NCBI RefSeq assembly: GCF_900184035.1
Contig: NZ_FXWP01000019.1
Span: forward strand, 1-64,000
Direction of reading: 5' to 3'
From: Kosakonia pseudosacchari
GTDB taxonomy: Bacteria; Pseudomonadota; Gammaproteobacteria; Enterobacterales; Enterobacteriaceae
Length of the DNA: 64,000 nt
In this document: piece by piece, positions 15,468-26,879 of the stretch
How the letters are laid out: each line of letters starts with the position of its first letter
Numbering within the stretch: the stretch's first letter is position 1
Notes under the pieces: model-generated
What the model was told of the DNA's origin: nothing
Database searches by the model: none
Seen by the model: only the letters and a program-made list of their open reading frames with translations
Position numbers and translations under genes: made by a program

Positions 15468-16198
15468 GGAGCAACTGGCTGTTGCCAGTCAACTTCGTCT
15501 GTCACATGACGGTATCCGGTCTTTCAGTTGTGAATGTCAGTCTCTCCGGGAATAAGTTTTTTTGTATCCTGAACTGGTAACCCTGGAGTAAAAGCTGAGG
15601 ACTTAAAATATATAATCCCGGACATGACAAGGCCTGGTTATTAGCTAGCCATGTAACTTGGTACAGTATATATATTACATTAGCAAGGTATTAACCAATA
15701 TAACAGAGCAAGATGCAAGACAATGGAAATATAATATATTAAGGTAAGGGGTTAAGTAGCAATAATATGAGACACGCTAACGAATTAGTTCATCACAATT
15801 AACTTAATGAGCTGGCGAAATACGTAAACAAAATAAAAACGCAGGATGCTAATCTCAGTTAATACAGGTATAAAGACTTACCCCAGCAGTTCTTTAAAAT
15901 AAAATTAAAGAATCCTTTCACCCCCTAAAAACGCTAACCACACCGTTCTCTCATCAGGGGGAGATATCAAATCGCGAGGACTGACAATAGCCAGGACAGC
16001 GTCCGTTCAGCACCGCATTAAAACCTGATGGTAAGCGCATTCATCGCCAGTTAAAGCATCAGCGTCAGCAGATGAGCATCTGGTAGCGCTATACCTTTCC
16101 ACCGTCTGAAACCTTAACCCTCATTCGTGCGTTCGTTACTGCCATTTGCTCCGGCAGGGGCTTCGCACGTCTGAATCAAACCAGCAGGAGTAACACTT
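15468..16198. other. Non-coding AT-rich stretch of a P4-like element
   Basis: About 730 bases with no convincing ORF. The part from about 15600 to 15900 is very AT-rich with repeated GGTA-containing motifs (15661, 15690, 15744) and an inverted GGTATTAACC-like element; replication or control sequences are possible but not demonstrated. The last 20 bases before 16199 carry the ribosome site CAGGAG of the next gene. Confidence 0.4.
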
Positions 16199-16819
16199 AT
16201 GCCCGACAGTAAATTTGGCTCACTGAATCCTGATTACATGAAGCGTATGGGGGAAATCATCAATTTAGCGACAGAGGCTCACCCCAGAACTGCCGTTTTC
16301 ACCTTCGTTCTCAGACTGCCTGAGTACCGCGACAAAGGGGATACTATAGCCTGTATTCCCAATCTGCAGGTCGGGATAATGGAACGCTTCAAAGGGGCGC
16401 TGAAAGCCCGTATAGCCGTTCATCAGCACCAACGCAGGCGGGAAGGTCTTCAGGTGTGCCCAACTGACCTGAGAGTCGTCTGGGTACGTGAGACGGGAGC
16501 CAGTGGTAAACCGCACTATCACGCAGCGATATTCGTTAACAAAGATACCTTCAACTGTCTGGGGGATTATTCGAAGAAAGACCGTAATCTGGGGAGCTAT
16601 ATCTGTAAGGCCTGGCTGAGTGCGACAGGTCTGCTCGGGTATCCTGAATACCGAACGCTGGTTGCCTTCAACAACACGCCACACATTCTGGAAGCGCTTC
16701 GCGAGGACCGTTTTGAGAAACAACGTAGGAGTCTGCTGAACCACCTGAGTTACTTTGCCAAAGAACGCACCAAAGTCTATAGCAGGGAAACACGCTCGTT
16801 CGGGGGGAGCGTCAGATAA
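16199..16819 (+). CDS. YfjJ/YagK-like, inovirus Gp2-family protein
   Basis: 206 residues, CAGGAG nine bases upstream. LRVVWVRETGASGKPHYHAA contains the HxH of a HUH-like or RepA-like fold, as in inovirus-type Gp2 and CP4 YfjJ/YagK proteins, and SYICKAWLSATGL and LLNHLSYFAKERTKVY follow as in that family. These are thought to be replication-initiation-like proteins of P4-type satellites; function in islands is unproven. Appears complete. Confidence 0.75.
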   Translation: MPDSKFGSLNPDYMKRMGEIINLATEAHPRTAVFTFVLRLPEYRDKGDTIACIPNLQVGIMERFKGALKARIAVHQHQRRREGLQVCPTDLRVVWVRETGASGKPHYHAAIFVNKDTFNCLGDYSKKDRNLGSYICKAWLSATGLLGYPEYRTLVAFNNTPHILEALREDRFEKQRRSLLNHLSYFAKERTKVYSRETRSFGGSVR

Positions 16820-17036
16820 GCCAGCACAACGCCAGGTGAGACATTTCCCCTAGTTGCTGAAGAAGTAAACCTTTATCAGCCCTGAAGCTGACGGTCAATT
16901 TTGGCTCGTACTGTCATCCACTTAATACCCGTTAACCCTTTCTGCAGTCATACCGCCACATTTCCCACAGTCCTTCTGCCATGAACAGGATGGATTGCGC
17001 CTACGCGGTATCTGGCTGTAATGGAGAAAAAAGATA

Positions 17037-17144
17037 ATGAGAACACTCATGCTTACTGGCGACCAAAAACCGCCATCGTTTTTACCTTCACTCTTCCTGC
17101 TTGTGCTCCTTGCGGTGTGTTTAAGGAGATTGGCATGCGAATGA
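17037..17144 (+). CDS. Putative small membrane protein (35 residues)
   Basis: ATG 17037 follows GGAGAAAAAAGATA. The product starts MRTLMLTGDQKPPS and has one hydrophobic helix (FLPSLFLLVLLAVCL) and a basic end. Its TGA overlaps the ATG at 17141 of the next gene (ATGA), suggesting coupling. Coding status is supported only by signals and composition. Confidence 0.4.
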   Translation: MRTLMLTGDQKPPSFLPSLFLLVLLAVCLRRLACE

Positions 17145-17497
17145 TGAAATGCTATCTCGCAAATACCGGCAACGGACATTTTATCACTGCTGACGAAGCC
17201 GCAGCCGGCGAACCGGGACCATTGACCTGCTCCTCATGCGGTTGTGTTCTGTACGTTCAGCCAGGAAATGCAGACGAAAAGCCGTGGTTCAGGCATGACC
17301 AGAGTACAGTGCCCGTCAGCACGCTGATGAACTGTGTCCATTCTGATCCGGAAATCAAAGCAGAGGCCAGGCTCAGAAAACTGCGTAATTCCATCGGGGA
17401 ACTGACAACTCCCGTGACGGTGCTGTCCTGGCACTGCGTCTGGTGTGGGCAGCCACCATATGCCATCCTGCTTACTTCGTCAGCCAAATTAGTGTGA
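17135..17497 (+). pseudogene. Zinc-ribbon protein of CP4-type islands, C-terminally truncated
   Basis: Starts at ATG 17135 or 17141 (AAGGAG upstream). MMKCYLANTGNGHFITADEA and TCSSCGCVLYVQPG with a CxxC-x-C cluster, HSDPEIKAEARLRKLR and a second CVWCG pair fit the putative zinc-ribbon protein family next to YfjJ-like genes. The frame ends in unrelated residues (ILLTSSAKLV) where IS and hsdR fragments begin near 17460, so the 3' end is lost. Confidence 0.6.
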
Positions 17498-17546
17498 TAT
17501 TCTTTCCAAAATTCCTGTTGTATCGACGACATAAGGCGATGATTGA

Positions 17547-17622
17547 TGGAGCAGTCTCTCAATTTTGAAATGTTGCGCAGCCAATGGGCGGAACTCGCGT
17601 GTATGGCGGAACGCTATGTTCC
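17547..17622 (+). pseudogene. N-terminal fragment of an HsdR-type restriction subunit
   Basis: ATG 17547 reads MEQSLNFEMLRSQWAEL and MAERYV, the start of type I restriction R subunits carrying an N-terminal DUF4145-like region, then changes near 17622 into IS3 transposase sequence. About 25 codons remain. Recognition is from memory of the family start and should be checked. Confidence 0.45.
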
Positions 17623-17844
17623 TTCCGCCCCGGAAAGCCGACAGATAACCCGTTTATTGAGTCATTTAACGGCAGTCTGCGGGATGAATGCCTGAACATT
17701 CACTGGTTCCTGTCACTGGAAGATGCGCAGGACAAACTCGACAGCTGGCGCAGGCAGTACAATCATGAAAGGACGCATTCATCATTAAATGACATGACTC
17801 CGGCTGAATTTATCCGAAGTCTCCGGAAAGACGAAGATCTCTGA
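17623..17844 (+). mobile_element. IS3-family (IS407-like) transposase OrfB, C-terminal fragment
   Basis: In frame from RPGKPTDNPFIESFNGSLRD, through HWFLSLEDAQDKLDSWRRQY to SLNDMTPAEFIRSL: the end of the DDE integrase core, including the catalytic Glu in FIESFNG-SLRDE, of the IS407 subgroup. The N-terminal part and the first two catalytic Asp are absent. It ends at 17844 just before the terminal repeat at 17836-17876. Confidence 0.85.
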
Positions 17845-17928
17845 TTTAGCACTGCACTGATTTTGGGTCAGGGTCAAGAAAGAGAAGGATCTCTGATTTA
17901 GTACTGTACTGATTTTGGGTCATGATCA
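17836..17928. repeat. Direct repeat of an IS right end (two 41-base copies)
   Basis: GATCTCTGATTTAGCACTGC... at 17836-17876 and the near-identical copy at 17888-17928 are 52 bases apart. Both contain GATTTTGGGTCA and end TCA, the presumed IS3-type terminus. A tandem duplication of the IS end, or an IS next to a second remnant of the same IS, would explain it. Confidence 0.6.
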
Positions 17929-17998
17929 ATGCTTGTACTGACGGTGTTAAGTAGCTAATTTAGCTAAATTAGCTGTTTTAGTTTACTTGGAGTCATTA

Positions 17999-18238
17999 GT
18001 GTCTGAACAAGAGATCTATCAGCAGATCAAGCAAGCCTTGGCAGTTGCACCTCGCAACCAATATACAGTCGAGCTACATCTGCAAATGCTCAAATATGCA
18101 GATGAGCTTAAACACGTGACTTCGCGGGAGTTTTGTGAAGGGGTTGGGCTCAAAGAGAGCCTTGGTACCGAATTCAGCAAGATGCGTAATCTGACTACTC
18201 GACTAAAGCTTGCTGGGCTCGATACCTACAAGCTCTAA
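17999..18238 (+). CDS. Small helical protein leading the helicase/methylase operon
   Basis: 79 residues from GTG 17999 (GGAG eight bases upstream; a TTG at 17987 is in frame). Helical, with QIKQALAVAPRNQYTVELHL and SLGTEFSKMRNLTTRLKLAG. It resembles a short helix-turn-helix or accessory protein, but I do not recognise the family. It lies 56 bases before the helicase gene in the same direction and probably belongs to that unit as a regulator or adaptor. Confidence 0.6.
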   Translation: MSEQEIYQQIKQALAVAPRNQYTVELHLQMLKYADELKHVTSREFCEGVGLKESLGTEFSKMRNLTTRLKLAGLDTYKL

Positions 18239-18294
18239 TATCGTTCAACTTCGCGAAGACCGGTTTATAAACCAGCAAGTTATTAAGGAACAAC

Positions 18295-21200
18295 ATGCTC
18301 AAGCTCGAAGAGATCAAGAAAGATGCTCAGGTCCGCGGCATTGTCGAAGGGCAAGTGGTTCGCGTGGTGACAGTGGAGCAGATCGGTGAGCACGCTCTGA
18401 CGGTTTACTACAAAGACAGTAAGGGCGTATTGGCAGAACGCATGTTGTTTCGAAGTGATGAGATGGCCCTTGAGCTCGCGACAGTGGGACGAGCATGGGC
18501 GTTTGATGCTGACGGAGGCGATTTCAAACTGGGGCTGGAAGCATATCGGATATCACAGGCTGCTCTGTTTGATCCGATGATGGCTGTCAACATGGCCAAT
18601 GTAGACCCCTTGCCGCACCAAATTTCAGCTGTTTACGAATATATGCTACCTAAGCAGCCGCTGCGCTATGTCTTGGCCGATGATCCTGGCGCGGGCAAAA
18701 CGATTATGGCTGGCTTGTTCATTTCTGAGCTGCTGCTGCGAGCTGATGCCAGACGGATTATGGTGGTATCGCCTGGCTCACTGACCGAACAATGGCAAGA
18801 CGAGCTATTTGAAAAGTTTGGCCTGCAATTTGAAATCTTCAGCAAAGAAAAGCAGGAGCAGTGTGCAACGGGCAATTTTTTTACCGAAACCGATCGCCTG
18901 ATTTGCCGTCTGGATCAGCTTTCCCGTAGCGAAGAGCTACAAGAAAAGCTGCGCAATACCGACTGGGATTTGATCATTGTCGACGAAGCGCACAAACTCT
19001 CAGCGAACTATTTTGGTAACAAAATCAATAAGACCAAGCGCTTCGCATTAGGCGAACTGCTTGGGTCTATTTGCCGCCATTTCTTGTTGATGACAGCCAC
19101 GCCACACAACGGCAAGGAAGAAGATTTTCAGGTCTGGATGTCACTGCTCGACAGTGATCGGTTCTATGGCAAGTTTCGCGAAGGCGCCCATAAAGTCGAT
19201 ATTACTGACATGATGCGCAGAATGGTGAAAGAAGAGCTATTGACTTTTGATGGCACACCGTTATTCCCTGAGCGTCGGGCCTATACAGCCAACTACGATC
19301 TCTCTTCTCTCGAAGCAAGTCTTTATGAGCAGGTCACCACTTATGTGAGAGAAGAGATGAATCGAGCCGACAAACTCGACAACAAGAAAAAAAATACTGT
19401 TGGTTTCGCACTAACGCAATTGCAACGACGATTGGCATCCAGCCCGGAGGCGATCTATCAATCGTTAAAACGGCGCCGTAATCGCCTTAAAGACAAACTT
19501 GCAGAGATGAAGCTGTTGGCCCGTGGCCAGAAGGCGAAACTAACCGGTGTAGCTGAAACTCTGGGTAGTTATACAGTAACCAAACAGCTCGATTTACCGG
19601 ATAATTGGGACGAGCTGGATGAAGACTTAAGCGCCGAAGAGTACGAGCTCTATGCTGAGCAAGTAGCAGATCAGGCTACTGCAGCCGAGACCATATTAGA
19701 GCTCGACGCCGAAATCCTGTCACTCAAGGATCTGGAACAGCAAGCACTGCTGTTGGTGCAATCAGGTAATGATAAAAAGTGGGAACAGCTATCCGCTTTA
19801 CTGCAAGACTCGCCGGAAATGAAAAACCGCGATGGTAGTCGTCGCAAACTGATCATCTTTACCGAGCACAAAGACACACTCAATTATTTGCGTCAGCGAG
19901 TCGGTGATCTGCTTGGCCAGTCAAATGCTGTCAGGGTGATTTACGGCGGAACCAATCGTGATGAGCGGCGTAAAATCCAGAGTGAGTTTCGCAGTGACCC
20001 CACAGTGTTGGTGCTCATTGCCACCGACGCTGCGGGTGAAGGTGTCAACCTGCAAAACGCCAACTTGATGGTCAACTATGACCTGCCATGGAATCCCAAT
20101 CGACTGGAACAGCGCTTTGGCAGGATTCACCGAATTGGCCAAAAAGAGGTGTGCCATCTGTGGAACATTGTCGCCAATGAAACCCGTGAAGGTGAAGTAT
20201 TCCAAAAACTGTTCGCCAAGTTAGAAATTGAGAAACAAGCACTTGGCGGCAAGGTGTTCGACATATTGGGGGAGGCGTTCGACAACGTTTCACTCAAACA
20301 GTTGCTGATGGATGCCATTCGCTATGGTGAAGATCCTGCTGTGCGCGCCAGAATGGACCAAGCAATTGAGGGGGCACTGGATAGCGACCACCTCAAGGAG
20401 ATCATGCGCCGCAACGCCCTGGTGGAATCCCACATGGGAATGGAAGGGCTGTACGCCATCAAAGAGCAGATGGAAAAAGCCGAAGCGCGCCGTTTGCAGC
20501 CCTTTTTTATCCGAGCCTTCTTTCAGGAGGCCTTCCAAATGTTGGGGGGCGATTTGCGCGAGCGCGAACAAGGCCGATACGAGATCAGGCATGTCCCAGC
20601 GGTTATCCGCGAGCGAGATCGCACCATAGGGGAAAGCCGTACGCCGGTACTACCGCGTTACGAGCGGGTTTGCTTCGAAAAGCAGTTAACTCGTCCTACT
20701 GGCAAGGTGTTAGCTGAGCTGTTGCACCCTGTGCATCCTCTGATGCACTCCGTGCTGGACCTCACCTTGCAAGCCCATCGCGGCAAACTGAAACAGGGCG
20801 CCGTGTTGGTTGATCCGGCTGATGACGGCGATGAACCCCGCCTAATCATTATGTTGGAACACTCGGTCAGAGAAACGGCGGAACAAGCAAAAAGTATCGC
20901 CTCCCGCCGCTTACAATTTGTTGCGATAGATAGAGCCTGTCAGGCCAGTTATGCAGGCTGGGCGCCACACTTGGACTTGGTGCCCATCAGCGAGGGGGAC
21001 TTGGCACTAGTACAAGATATTCTCTGCTCCCCTTGGTTATCCCAACCACTGGAACCACTGGCACTGCAGCTGGCCTCTGAAAAACTGGTGCCAGAGCATT
21101 TTGCTGAAGTAAAAACCCGGCGTGAGCTTCAGGCAGACAAAACCTTGGCAGCAGTACATGAGCGCTTGATCAAAGAAATCAACTATTGGCAAGACCGCTA

Positions 21201-21837
21201 TCTCAAACTCAGTGATGATGTGAAGTCTGGCAAGCAGCCCAGAATGCAGCCAGAAAACGCGCGTCGGCGTGTTGATGAACTTACCGCCCGTTTACAGCAG
21301 CGCACAACTGAACTCACCGCGCTCAAGCAAGTGGTCTCCAGCACCCCGGTGGTCATTGGTAGTGCTCTGGTGATCCCGCAAGGGCTATTGGCCAAACGTA
21401 AGGGGGAGGTCATGTTTAGCCCCGATGCGGCCAGCCGCGCCCATATAGAACGGGTCGCAATGCAGGCGGTAACCGATGCTGAACAGGCTTTAGGCCACAT
21501 GGTTATCGATGTAGCAGCGGATAAATGTGGGTGGGATATCACCGCGCGCCCGCCACTCAAAAGTGATGGCTCCTTGCCACAAGATCGTCACATTGAAGTG
21601 AAAGGCCGCAGCAAAGGACAGATCACCATCACCGTCAGCCGTAACGAGATCCTCTATGCCCTTAACCAGGCAGACAAATTTTTGCTGGCTATCGTGCTGG
21701 TAGAGGGGGACAAGGCTGAAGGCCCGTATTACATTCGCCAGCCTTTTACCAAAGAGCCGGATTTGGGCGTGGCGAGCATCAATTACGACTTAGCGGATTT
21801 GTTGGCACGCTCCACCAATGCTGAAGGCAGCTTATGA
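18295..21837 (+). CDS. SNF2/RapA-like DEAD-box helicase with C-terminal DUF3883 domain (DrmD-like)
   Basis: 1180 residues. Motif [13 protein letters not shown] (about 128-139), motif II DEAH (230-233), motif [11 protein letters not shown], and the C-terminal helicase motifs [10 protein letters not shown] and [11 protein letters not shown] are all intact. A long helical region follows, then a C-terminal DUF3883-like restriction-fold segment with [13 protein letters not shown] (about 1099-1111), whose E-V-K could belong to a PD-(D/E)xK-type site. Such proteins occur in class 1 DISARM (DrmD) and in other methylase-associated defence loci. No drmA, drmB or drmC follows, so it is not a complete DISARM. 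Its stop overlaps the next start (ATGA). Role: DNA translocation or remodelling in defence (inference). Confidence 0.8.
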   Translation: MLKLEEIKKDAQVRGIVEGQVVRVVTVEQIGEHALTVYYKDSKGVLAERMLFRSDEMALELATVGRAWAFDADGGDFKLGLEAYRISQAALFDPMMAVNMANVDPLPHQISAVYEYMLPKQPLRYVLADDPGAGKTIMAGLFISELLLRADARRIMVVSPGSLTEQWQDELFEKFGLQFEIFSKEKQEQCATGNFFTETDRLICRLDQLSRSEELQEKLRNTDWDLIIVDEAHKLSANYFGNKINKTKRFALGELLGSICRHFLLMTATPHNGKEEDFQVWMSLLDSDRFYGKFREGAHKVDITDMMRRMVKEELLTFDGTPLFPERRAYTANYDLSSLEASLYEQVTTYVREEMNRADKLDNKKKNTVGFALTQLQRRLASSPEAIYQSLKRRRNRLKDKLAEMKLLARGQKAKLTGVAETLGSYTVTKQLDLPDNWDELDEDLSAEEYELYAEQVADQATAAETILELDAEILSLKDLEQQALLLVQSGNDKKWEQLSALLQDSPEMKNRDGSRRKLIIFTEHKDTLNYLRQRVGDLLGQSNAVRVIYGGTNRDERRKIQSEFRSDPTVLVLIATDAAGEGVNLQNANLMVNYDLPWNPNRLEQRFGRIHRIGQKEVCHLWNIVANETREGEVFQKLFAKLEIEKQALGGKVFDILGEAFDNVSLKQLLMDAIRYGEDPAVRARMDQAIEGALDSDHLKEIMRRNALVESHMGMEGLYAIKEQMEKAEARRLQPFFIRAFFQEAFQMLGGDLREREQGRYEIRHVPAVIRERDRTIGESRTPVLPRYERVCFEKQLTRPTGKVLAELLHPVHPLMHSVLDLTLQAHRGKLKQGAVLVDPADDGDEPRLIIMLEHSVRETAEQAKSIASRRLQFVAIDRACQASYAGWAPHLDLVPISEGDLALVQDILCSPWLSQPLEPLALQLASEKLVPEHFAEVKTRRELQADKTLAAVHERLIKEINYWQDRYLKLSDDVKSGKQPRMQPENARRRVDELTARLQQRTTELTALKQVVSSTPVVIGSALVIPQGLLAKRKGEVMFSPDAASRAHIERVAMQAVTDAEQALGHMVIDVAADKCGWDITARPPLKSDGSLPQDRHIEVKGRSKGQITITVSRNEILYALNQADKFLLAIVLVEGDKAEGPYYIRQPFTKEPDLGVASINYDLADLLARSTNAEGSL

Positions 21838-23243
21838 AAATTGAACAAGTTAGCTTAAAAAACTTCCGATGTTTTGAGCAGCTAGATGTGACTTTCCACC
21901 CGCAGTTGACGGTGTTAACCGCCCCCAATGGTGCGGGCAAAACGACGATCCTTGATGCAGTTCGCATTGCGTTATGGCCCTTTGTCAAAGGCTTTGATCT
22001 GAGTAGCCAAACAGGCAAGTCAGCCATCATTCAGATTGAAGATGTGCGTCTTGAACGCCGCGAGCAAGAGATGGAACCGATATTACCCTGCCAGATTACA
22101 GCTCAGGCCACAGGTATCCCCATTTGTGAAAAACAGCCACATCTGTTCGAATGGCAACAGGTCCGCGAGCAAGTCAAGCCACGAACTCAAAGCAAAGGTG
22201 ATAGGTCGACACAAGTTCTGACCCGGCTCGCCAAGAACTACCAGTCTGTCATCTACAAGGGGCAGCAAGCCGAAGCAGATACTATCGAGTTACCCTTGAT
22301 TGTCTATTTAGGTACTGGCCGTCTATGGTATCAGGGGCGCTATACCTCAGAAGCGGAGGATAAAAAGCTCGATGCCAGCGTATTTTCTCGTCTTTGGGGT
22401 TATCAAAACTGCCTGACGGCGACCTCGAGCTATAAGCAGTTTGAATCGTGGTATGGCTGGGTATTTCGCAGCTATCGCGAGCTGCAAATTGGTCAGCTGG
22501 AAAATCAGATCAAGCCCCAGGATCAGAGCTCGTTGGCCTACTTTGCCGCTGCCATTGAGGTTGTGCAGCGTGCCATCAACACTCTCACGAGCTCGCTGAC
22601 CGGTTGGCACGACCTGCAATACCGCGCCAGCATGGGGCAGCAACTGGTGATGGAACACTCTCAGCATGGCTACATGCCGCTCGCGATGCTCAGTGATGGT
22701 CTGCGCAATATAGTAGCCACTGTGTCGGATATCGCTTTTCGCTGTATCAAGCTGAATCCACATCTGAAGGATGAAGCTGCACAGAAAACTGTAGGCATCG
22801 TGATGATTGACGAAGTGGATATGTTCCTGCATCCGGCGTGGCAGCAGCAAGTACTTGGGGCGCTACAAGAGGCATTTCCCTTGCTGCAATTTATTGTCAC
22901 CACCCATAGCCCGCAGGTTCTCACCACAGTAGCCAAAGAGAATATTCGTCAACTTGGCTCTGATGAGCACGGCGCCTATGCCAGAATGCCGCCTTTTAGC
23001 CCGCTGGCCCATGACAACAGCGATGCACTGGCCAAAGTTATGGAAACTCATAGCCAGCCAAGCCTACCGCTGCAAGAGACCATTAGTGAATACGAATTAC
23101 TGGTTAGATCAGGGGAGGAAACATCTGAACGCGCAACAACTCTGTTGGCAACCCTTGAGCAGGCGGGATATCAGTTTCATGAGAGCGATCTGGCCACTTG
23201 GCGATTCTTGGCACAGCGTAAGCTGGCAGCCAAAGGGTCGTAA
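21834..23243 (+). CDS. AAA/ABC-type ATPase resembling Septu PtuA
   Basis: 469 residues. [14 protein letters not shown], then Walker [15 protein letters not shown] (about 31-44), and C-terminal Walker [16 protein letters not shown] (about 323) with a H-loop TTHSPQVL. This is the RecF/SMC-like ATPase pattern of PtuA and related defence ATPases (AAA_15/AAA_23). It overlaps the helicase by four bases and is followed three bases later by an HNH nuclease gene, the gene pair of type I Septu. In Septu, PtuA senses phage and controls the nuclease PtuB. Embedding of the pair in a helicase-methylase operon is unusual. Confidence 0.75.
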   Translation: MKIEQVSLKNFRCFEQLDVTFHPQLTVLTAPNGAGKTTILDAVRIALWPFVKGFDLSSQTGKSAIIQIEDVRLERREQEMEPILPCQITAQATGIPICEKQPHLFEWQQVREQVKPRTQSKGDRSTQVLTRLAKNYQSVIYKGQQAEADTIELPLIVYLGTGRLWYQGRYTSEAEDKKLDASVFSRLWGYQNCLTATSSYKQFESWYGWVFRSYRELQIGQLENQIKPQDQSSLAYFAAAIEVVQRAINTLTSSLTGWHDLQYRASMGQQLVMEHSQHGYMPLAMLSDGLRNIVATVSDIAFRCIKLNPHLKDEAAQKTVGIVMIDEVDMFLHPAWQQQVLGALQEAFPLLQFIVTTHSPQVLTTVAKENIRQLGSDEHGAYARMPPFSPLAHDNSDALAKVMETHSQPSLPLQETISEYELLVRSGEETSERATTLLATLEQAGYQFHESDLATWRFLAQRKLAAKGS

Positions 23244-23246
23244 CCC

Positions 23247-23840
23247 ATGATAGAAATTCAGCATCGTGCGATGCCAACCCCGGCGTTGACGCAATACCGC
23301 ACAGCTAACCCGGCAGCCACAGCCGCAGATTTTGATAGCACTGCATTTAAAGCGGTGAAAGATGCAGTAAAAGCCGATCTGCATCAAGACCAAGGTGGTC
23401 TGTGTGTCTATTGTGAACAGCATCTTAAGGCAACTGAGGGGCAAGTCGAGCATATCAAGCCCAAAGCGGGGGCAAATGCACATCCTCATCTCTGTTTTGA
23501 CTATCACAACTATGCCCATAGCTGCATCAATAACCAGACCTGTGGCCAGCGCAAAGGGAATGGCTTGTTGCCCATCGAGCCCGGCCCAGGCTGCAATCAG
23601 CAATGGGCCATAGCCAGTAGCAACGGTTGGGTTGAACCGCTACCCACACTGACCAGAAGGCAGCGTCATCCTGTCGTACAAACGCGCGATATGCTGGGGT
23701 TGAATAAGGATCCCAATCTGGTCAGTGAACGGAAAAAATGGTTCACCCAAGCAGTTACTGTGCTAAAAACGGCGCCAGACGATTTTGACCAATTTTTGCA
23801 ATCAGCGCCATTTCGCGCACTGATAGCTGCATCCATTTAA
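23247..23840 (+). CDS. HNH endonuclease, TIGR02646-like (PtuB/retron-Ec78 type)
   Basis: 197 residues. [10 protein letters not shown] (about 51-60), VEHIKPKA (about 68) with the H of the HNH core, [11 protein letters not shown] and QTCGQRKGN, followed by MLGLN, match the TIGR02646 HNH family of PtuB and the retron Ec78 effector. Both halves of the zinc-finger-like core Cys pairs are present, so activity is plausible. Starts three bases after the ATPase stop and ends 13 bases before the methylase start, so it is inside the operon and not inserted on its own. Confidence 0.75.
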   Translation: MIEIQHRAMPTPALTQYRTANPAATAADFDSTAFKAVKDAVKADLHQDQGGLCVYCEQHLKATEGQVEHIKPKAGANAHPHLCFDYHNYAHSCINNQTCGQRKGNGLLPIEPGPGCNQQWAIASSNGWVEPLPTLTRRQRHPVVQTRDMLGLNKDPNLVSERKKWFTQAVTVLKTAPDDFDQFLQSAPFRALIAASI

Positions 23841-23853
23841 TGTTGGAATAACC

Positions 23854-26772
23854 ATGACACCCATCAAATCCCCCAAAAAACTGATCGAAGTGGCCCTGCC
23901 GCTGGACGATATCAACGCCGCAGCGGCGCGTGAGAAGTCCATACGCCACGGCCATCCCTCCACTTTGCATCTGTGGTGGGCGCGTCGCCCCCTAGCTGCC
24001 GCACGAGCGGTGATTTTTGCCCAGATGGTGAACGACCCTGGCTACCAGCAGGGGGACGGTTTCAAGTATGGTGTGAACAAGCAAGAAGCTGCCAAAAAGC
24101 GCGAAAAGCTGTTTAATATCTTGCGCGAGTTGGTGAAGTGGGAAAATACCAATAACGAGGCTGTGCTCAATCAGGCGCGCGAGGCCATCATGGAGAGCTG
24201 GCGCGAAATCTGTACCCTTAACAAAGACCACCCAGATGCGACCGAACTGTTTAATCCCAACAAATTGCCCGGCTTTCACGACCCCTTCGCCGGTGGCGGC
24301 GCGCTGCCACTCGAAGCCCAGCGCTTAGGATTGGAATCCCATGCCTCCGACTTAAATCCAGTGGCTGTCACCATCAACAAGGCGATGATTGAGATCCCGC
24401 CCAAATTTGCCGGCCGTGCACCTGTTGGACCAGAGCCGGCCACCGATAAAATCAGTAAGAAAAAGGCCACTAAAGATGCCTTTGAAGATTGGTCGGGGGC
24501 CAAAGGGCTGGCCGAAGATGTGCGCCGTTATGGAGCCTGGATGCGCGAAGAGGCACTAAAACGCATTGGCCATCTTTACCCTAAGGTCTTGGTCACCGAG
24601 GCAATGGTCGCTGAACGACCAGATCTAGCGCTTTACTTGGGCGACGAGCTGACAGTGATTGCCTGGCTGTGGGCGCGTACGGTGAAAAGCCCCAGCCCGG
24701 CTTTTGCCCATGTCGAGGTGCCATTGGCGTCCACCTTTATTCTCTCCTCCAAGACCGGCAAAGAGGCCTATGTCGAGCCAGTGGTGCAAGGGGATAGCTA
24801 CCAGTTTACCGTTAAAGTTGGCACGCCACCCTTATCGGCAAAAAATGGCACTAAGTTAGCAAGAGGGGCGAATTTTGAGTGCCTACTGTCAAAGGCGCCA
24901 ATCGAGGGTAAGCATGTTAAGGCCGAAGGTATTGCTGGGAGATTAGGTCAGCGTTTGATGGCAATTGTTGCTGAAGGTAAGAAAGGGCGAGTTTACTTGT
25001 CACCTTTAAGCGAACAGCAGGTTGTTGCAAACAGTGCCATACCGCAATGGAAGCCAGAAAATGCGTTGCCAGATGATCCTCGCAACTTTTGGACGTTAAG
25101 CTACGGATTGGAGAAATACGGCGATCTATTCACCCCCCGCCAATTGGTAGCATTGAATACCTTCTCCGACTTGGTTGGTGAAGCCATTGCTCGCTGCCGA
25201 GACGATGCGCTTGCAGCGGGCATGTCCGATGATGGCACAGGCCTCGATGCCGGTGGCACTGGCGCGACAGCCTATGCCCAGGCGGTTGGGGTTTATTTGG
25301 CCTCTGCAATAAGCAAGGTAGCAAATATAGGCTCTTCTATTGCTTCTTGGATGAGTGATAGAGGAGCATTTAGAGAAACATTTGCACGTCAAGCAATACC
25401 AATGGTTTGGGATTTTGCTGAGTCAAATCCGTTTACCGATGGCGGTGGTAGTTTTAGTATGGCCATCGACAAAGGTGCCATGTCAGTCGATGCACTACCT
25501 GCAAACAATGAAGGTTTTGTAGTACAGGCTGATGCGCAAACTCAAACTATCAGTCGTAACAAAGTTATTTCCTCCGATCCACCATATTACGATAATATCG
25601 GTTATGCCGATCTGTCTGATTTCTTCTATGTTTGGCTGCGTAAATCCTTGCGTCCGATTTTCCCAGGTCTCTATGCCTCTATGGCGGTACCGAAGGTCGA
25701 AGAGTTGGTTGCAACGCCCTACCGCCATGGCGGTAAAGAAGGCGCTGAGGCGTTCTTTTTGGATGGCATGGGCAAGGCGATTCATCAACTGGCGGAGCAG
25801 GCGCATCCGGCCTTCCCGGTCACCATTTATTACGCCTTTAAGCAGTCGGAAACCAAGGCCGATGGCACCTCCAGCGCCGGTTGGGAGACTTTTTTGCAGG
25901 CTGTAATTGACGCCGGATTCGCTATCAACGGCACTTGGCCTGTTCGTACGGAAGGTGCTGGACGAATGATAGCTTTAGGTACCAATGCGCTGGCCTCCAG
26001 CGTAGTGCTGGTGTGCAATAAGCGCGCGGCGAATGCCGATAGCATCAGCCGCCGTCAGTTTATCCGCGAACTTAACCGGGTATTGCCGGAGGCGTTGGAT
26101 GAAATGACCCAGGGCAGCATCGATGCCCTGGGTATCAGCCAATCAGCAGTGGCGCCGGTGGACTTGTCGCAAGCCATTATTGGCCCCGGTATGGGCATCT
26201 TCAGTAAATATTCCGCGGTGCTCGAAGCTGATGGCAGCAAAATGAGCGTGAAAACAGCACTGCAACTGATTAACCGCTTCTTGGCCGAAGATGACTTTGA
26301 CAACGATACCCAATTCTGTCTGCACTGGTTTGAACAGCAGGGTTGGCGCGTGGGTAAGTTCGGTGAAGCCGACGTATTAGCGCGCGCCAAGGGCACCAGC
26401 GTGGCAGGCTTGCAAGAGGCCGGGGTGATAAGTAGCGGCCAGGGTGAGGTGCAACTACTCAAATGGACCGAACTGCCCTCCGACTGGGCGCCAGAGCGAG
26501 ACATCCGAACCCCGGTATGGGAAGGACTGCATCAGCTGATCCGGATCCTGAACAGCGAAGGCGCCAGCAGTGCTGGTGCCATGCTGGGGCGACTATCAGA
26601 CAAGAGCGATGCGATCCGCTCGCTGGCGTATCGCCTCTACACCCTCTGCGAGCGTAAAGGTTGGGCACAAGAAGCCCGAGCCTATAACGAATTGGTCACC
26701 GCGTGGGAGGCGATTCAAAGCGCCATGGCCAACAGTGGGCAAGTGGGAGAAAGCTATAGCCTGGACCTCTAA
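23854..26772 (+). CDS. DUF1156 adenine-specific DNA methyltransferase (COG1743 type)
   Basis: 972 residues. DUF1156 N-terminus ([19 protein letters not shown]), SAM-binding motif [18 protein letters not shown] (about 141-158) and catalytic [20 protein letters not shown] (DPPY about 575). These are the two motifs of N6-adenine methylases in circular order for the family. Members of COG1743 usually carry a zinc ribbon; where I expect its Cys pairs (after IAWLWARTV) this protein reads KSPSPAF, so the ribbon appears lost. It is placed between the HNH nuclease and the DUF499 ATPase. DUF1156-DUF499 gene pairs are widespread in bacteria and archaea and treated as defence or restriction-modification systems; the target sequence is unknown. 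Confidence 0.85.
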   Translation: MTPIKSPKKLIEVALPLDDINAAAAREKSIRHGHPSTLHLWWARRPLAAARAVIFAQMVNDPGYQQGDGFKYGVNKQEAAKKREKLFNILRELVKWENTNNEAVLNQAREAIMESWREICTLNKDHPDATELFNPNKLPGFHDPFAGGGALPLEAQRLGLESHASDLNPVAVTINKAMIEIPPKFAGRAPVGPEPATDKISKKKATKDAFEDWSGAKGLAEDVRRYGAWMREEALKRIGHLYPKVLVTEAMVAERPDLALYLGDELTVIAWLWARTVKSPSPAFAHVEVPLASTFILSSKTGKEAYVEPVVQGDSYQFTVKVGTPPLSAKNGTKLARGANFECLLSKAPIEGKHVKAEGIAGRLGQRLMAIVAEGKKGRVYLSPLSEQQVVANSAIPQWKPENALPDDPRNFWTLSYGLEKYGDLFTPRQLVALNTFSDLVGEAIARCRDDALAAGMSDDGTGLDAGGTGATAYAQAVGVYLASAISKVANIGSSIASWMSDRGAFRETFARQAIPMVWDFAESNPFTDGGGSFSMAIDKGAMSVDALPANNEGFVVQADAQTQTISRNKVISSDPPYYDNIGYADLSDFFYVWLRKSLRPIFPGLYASMAVPKVEELVATPYRHGGKEGAEAFFLDGMGKAIHQLAEQAHPAFPVTIYYAFKQSETKADGTSSAGWETFLQAVIDAGFAINGTWPVRTEGAGRMIALGTNALASSVVLVCNKRAANADSISRRQFIRELNRVLPEALDEMTQGSIDALGISQSAVAPVDLSQAIIGPGMGIFSKYSAVLEADGSKMSVKTALQLINRFLAEDDFDNDTQFCLHWFEQQGWRVGKFGEADVLARAKGTSVAGLQEAGVISSGQGEVQLLKWTELPSDWAPERDIRTPVWEGLHQLIRILNSEGASSAGAMLGRLSDKSDAIRSLAYRLYTLCERKGWAQEARAYNELVTAWEAIQSAMANSGQVGESYSLDL

Positions 26773-26879
26773 AGGTCAGAAGTCGAAGATTCCTGAGCAG
26801 ATAGGCGATGACACCTTTTTGCTCAATAAATTTGGAGCCCAAGCCAATACTGAATTGGATTGAAACGGATAATGAAATT

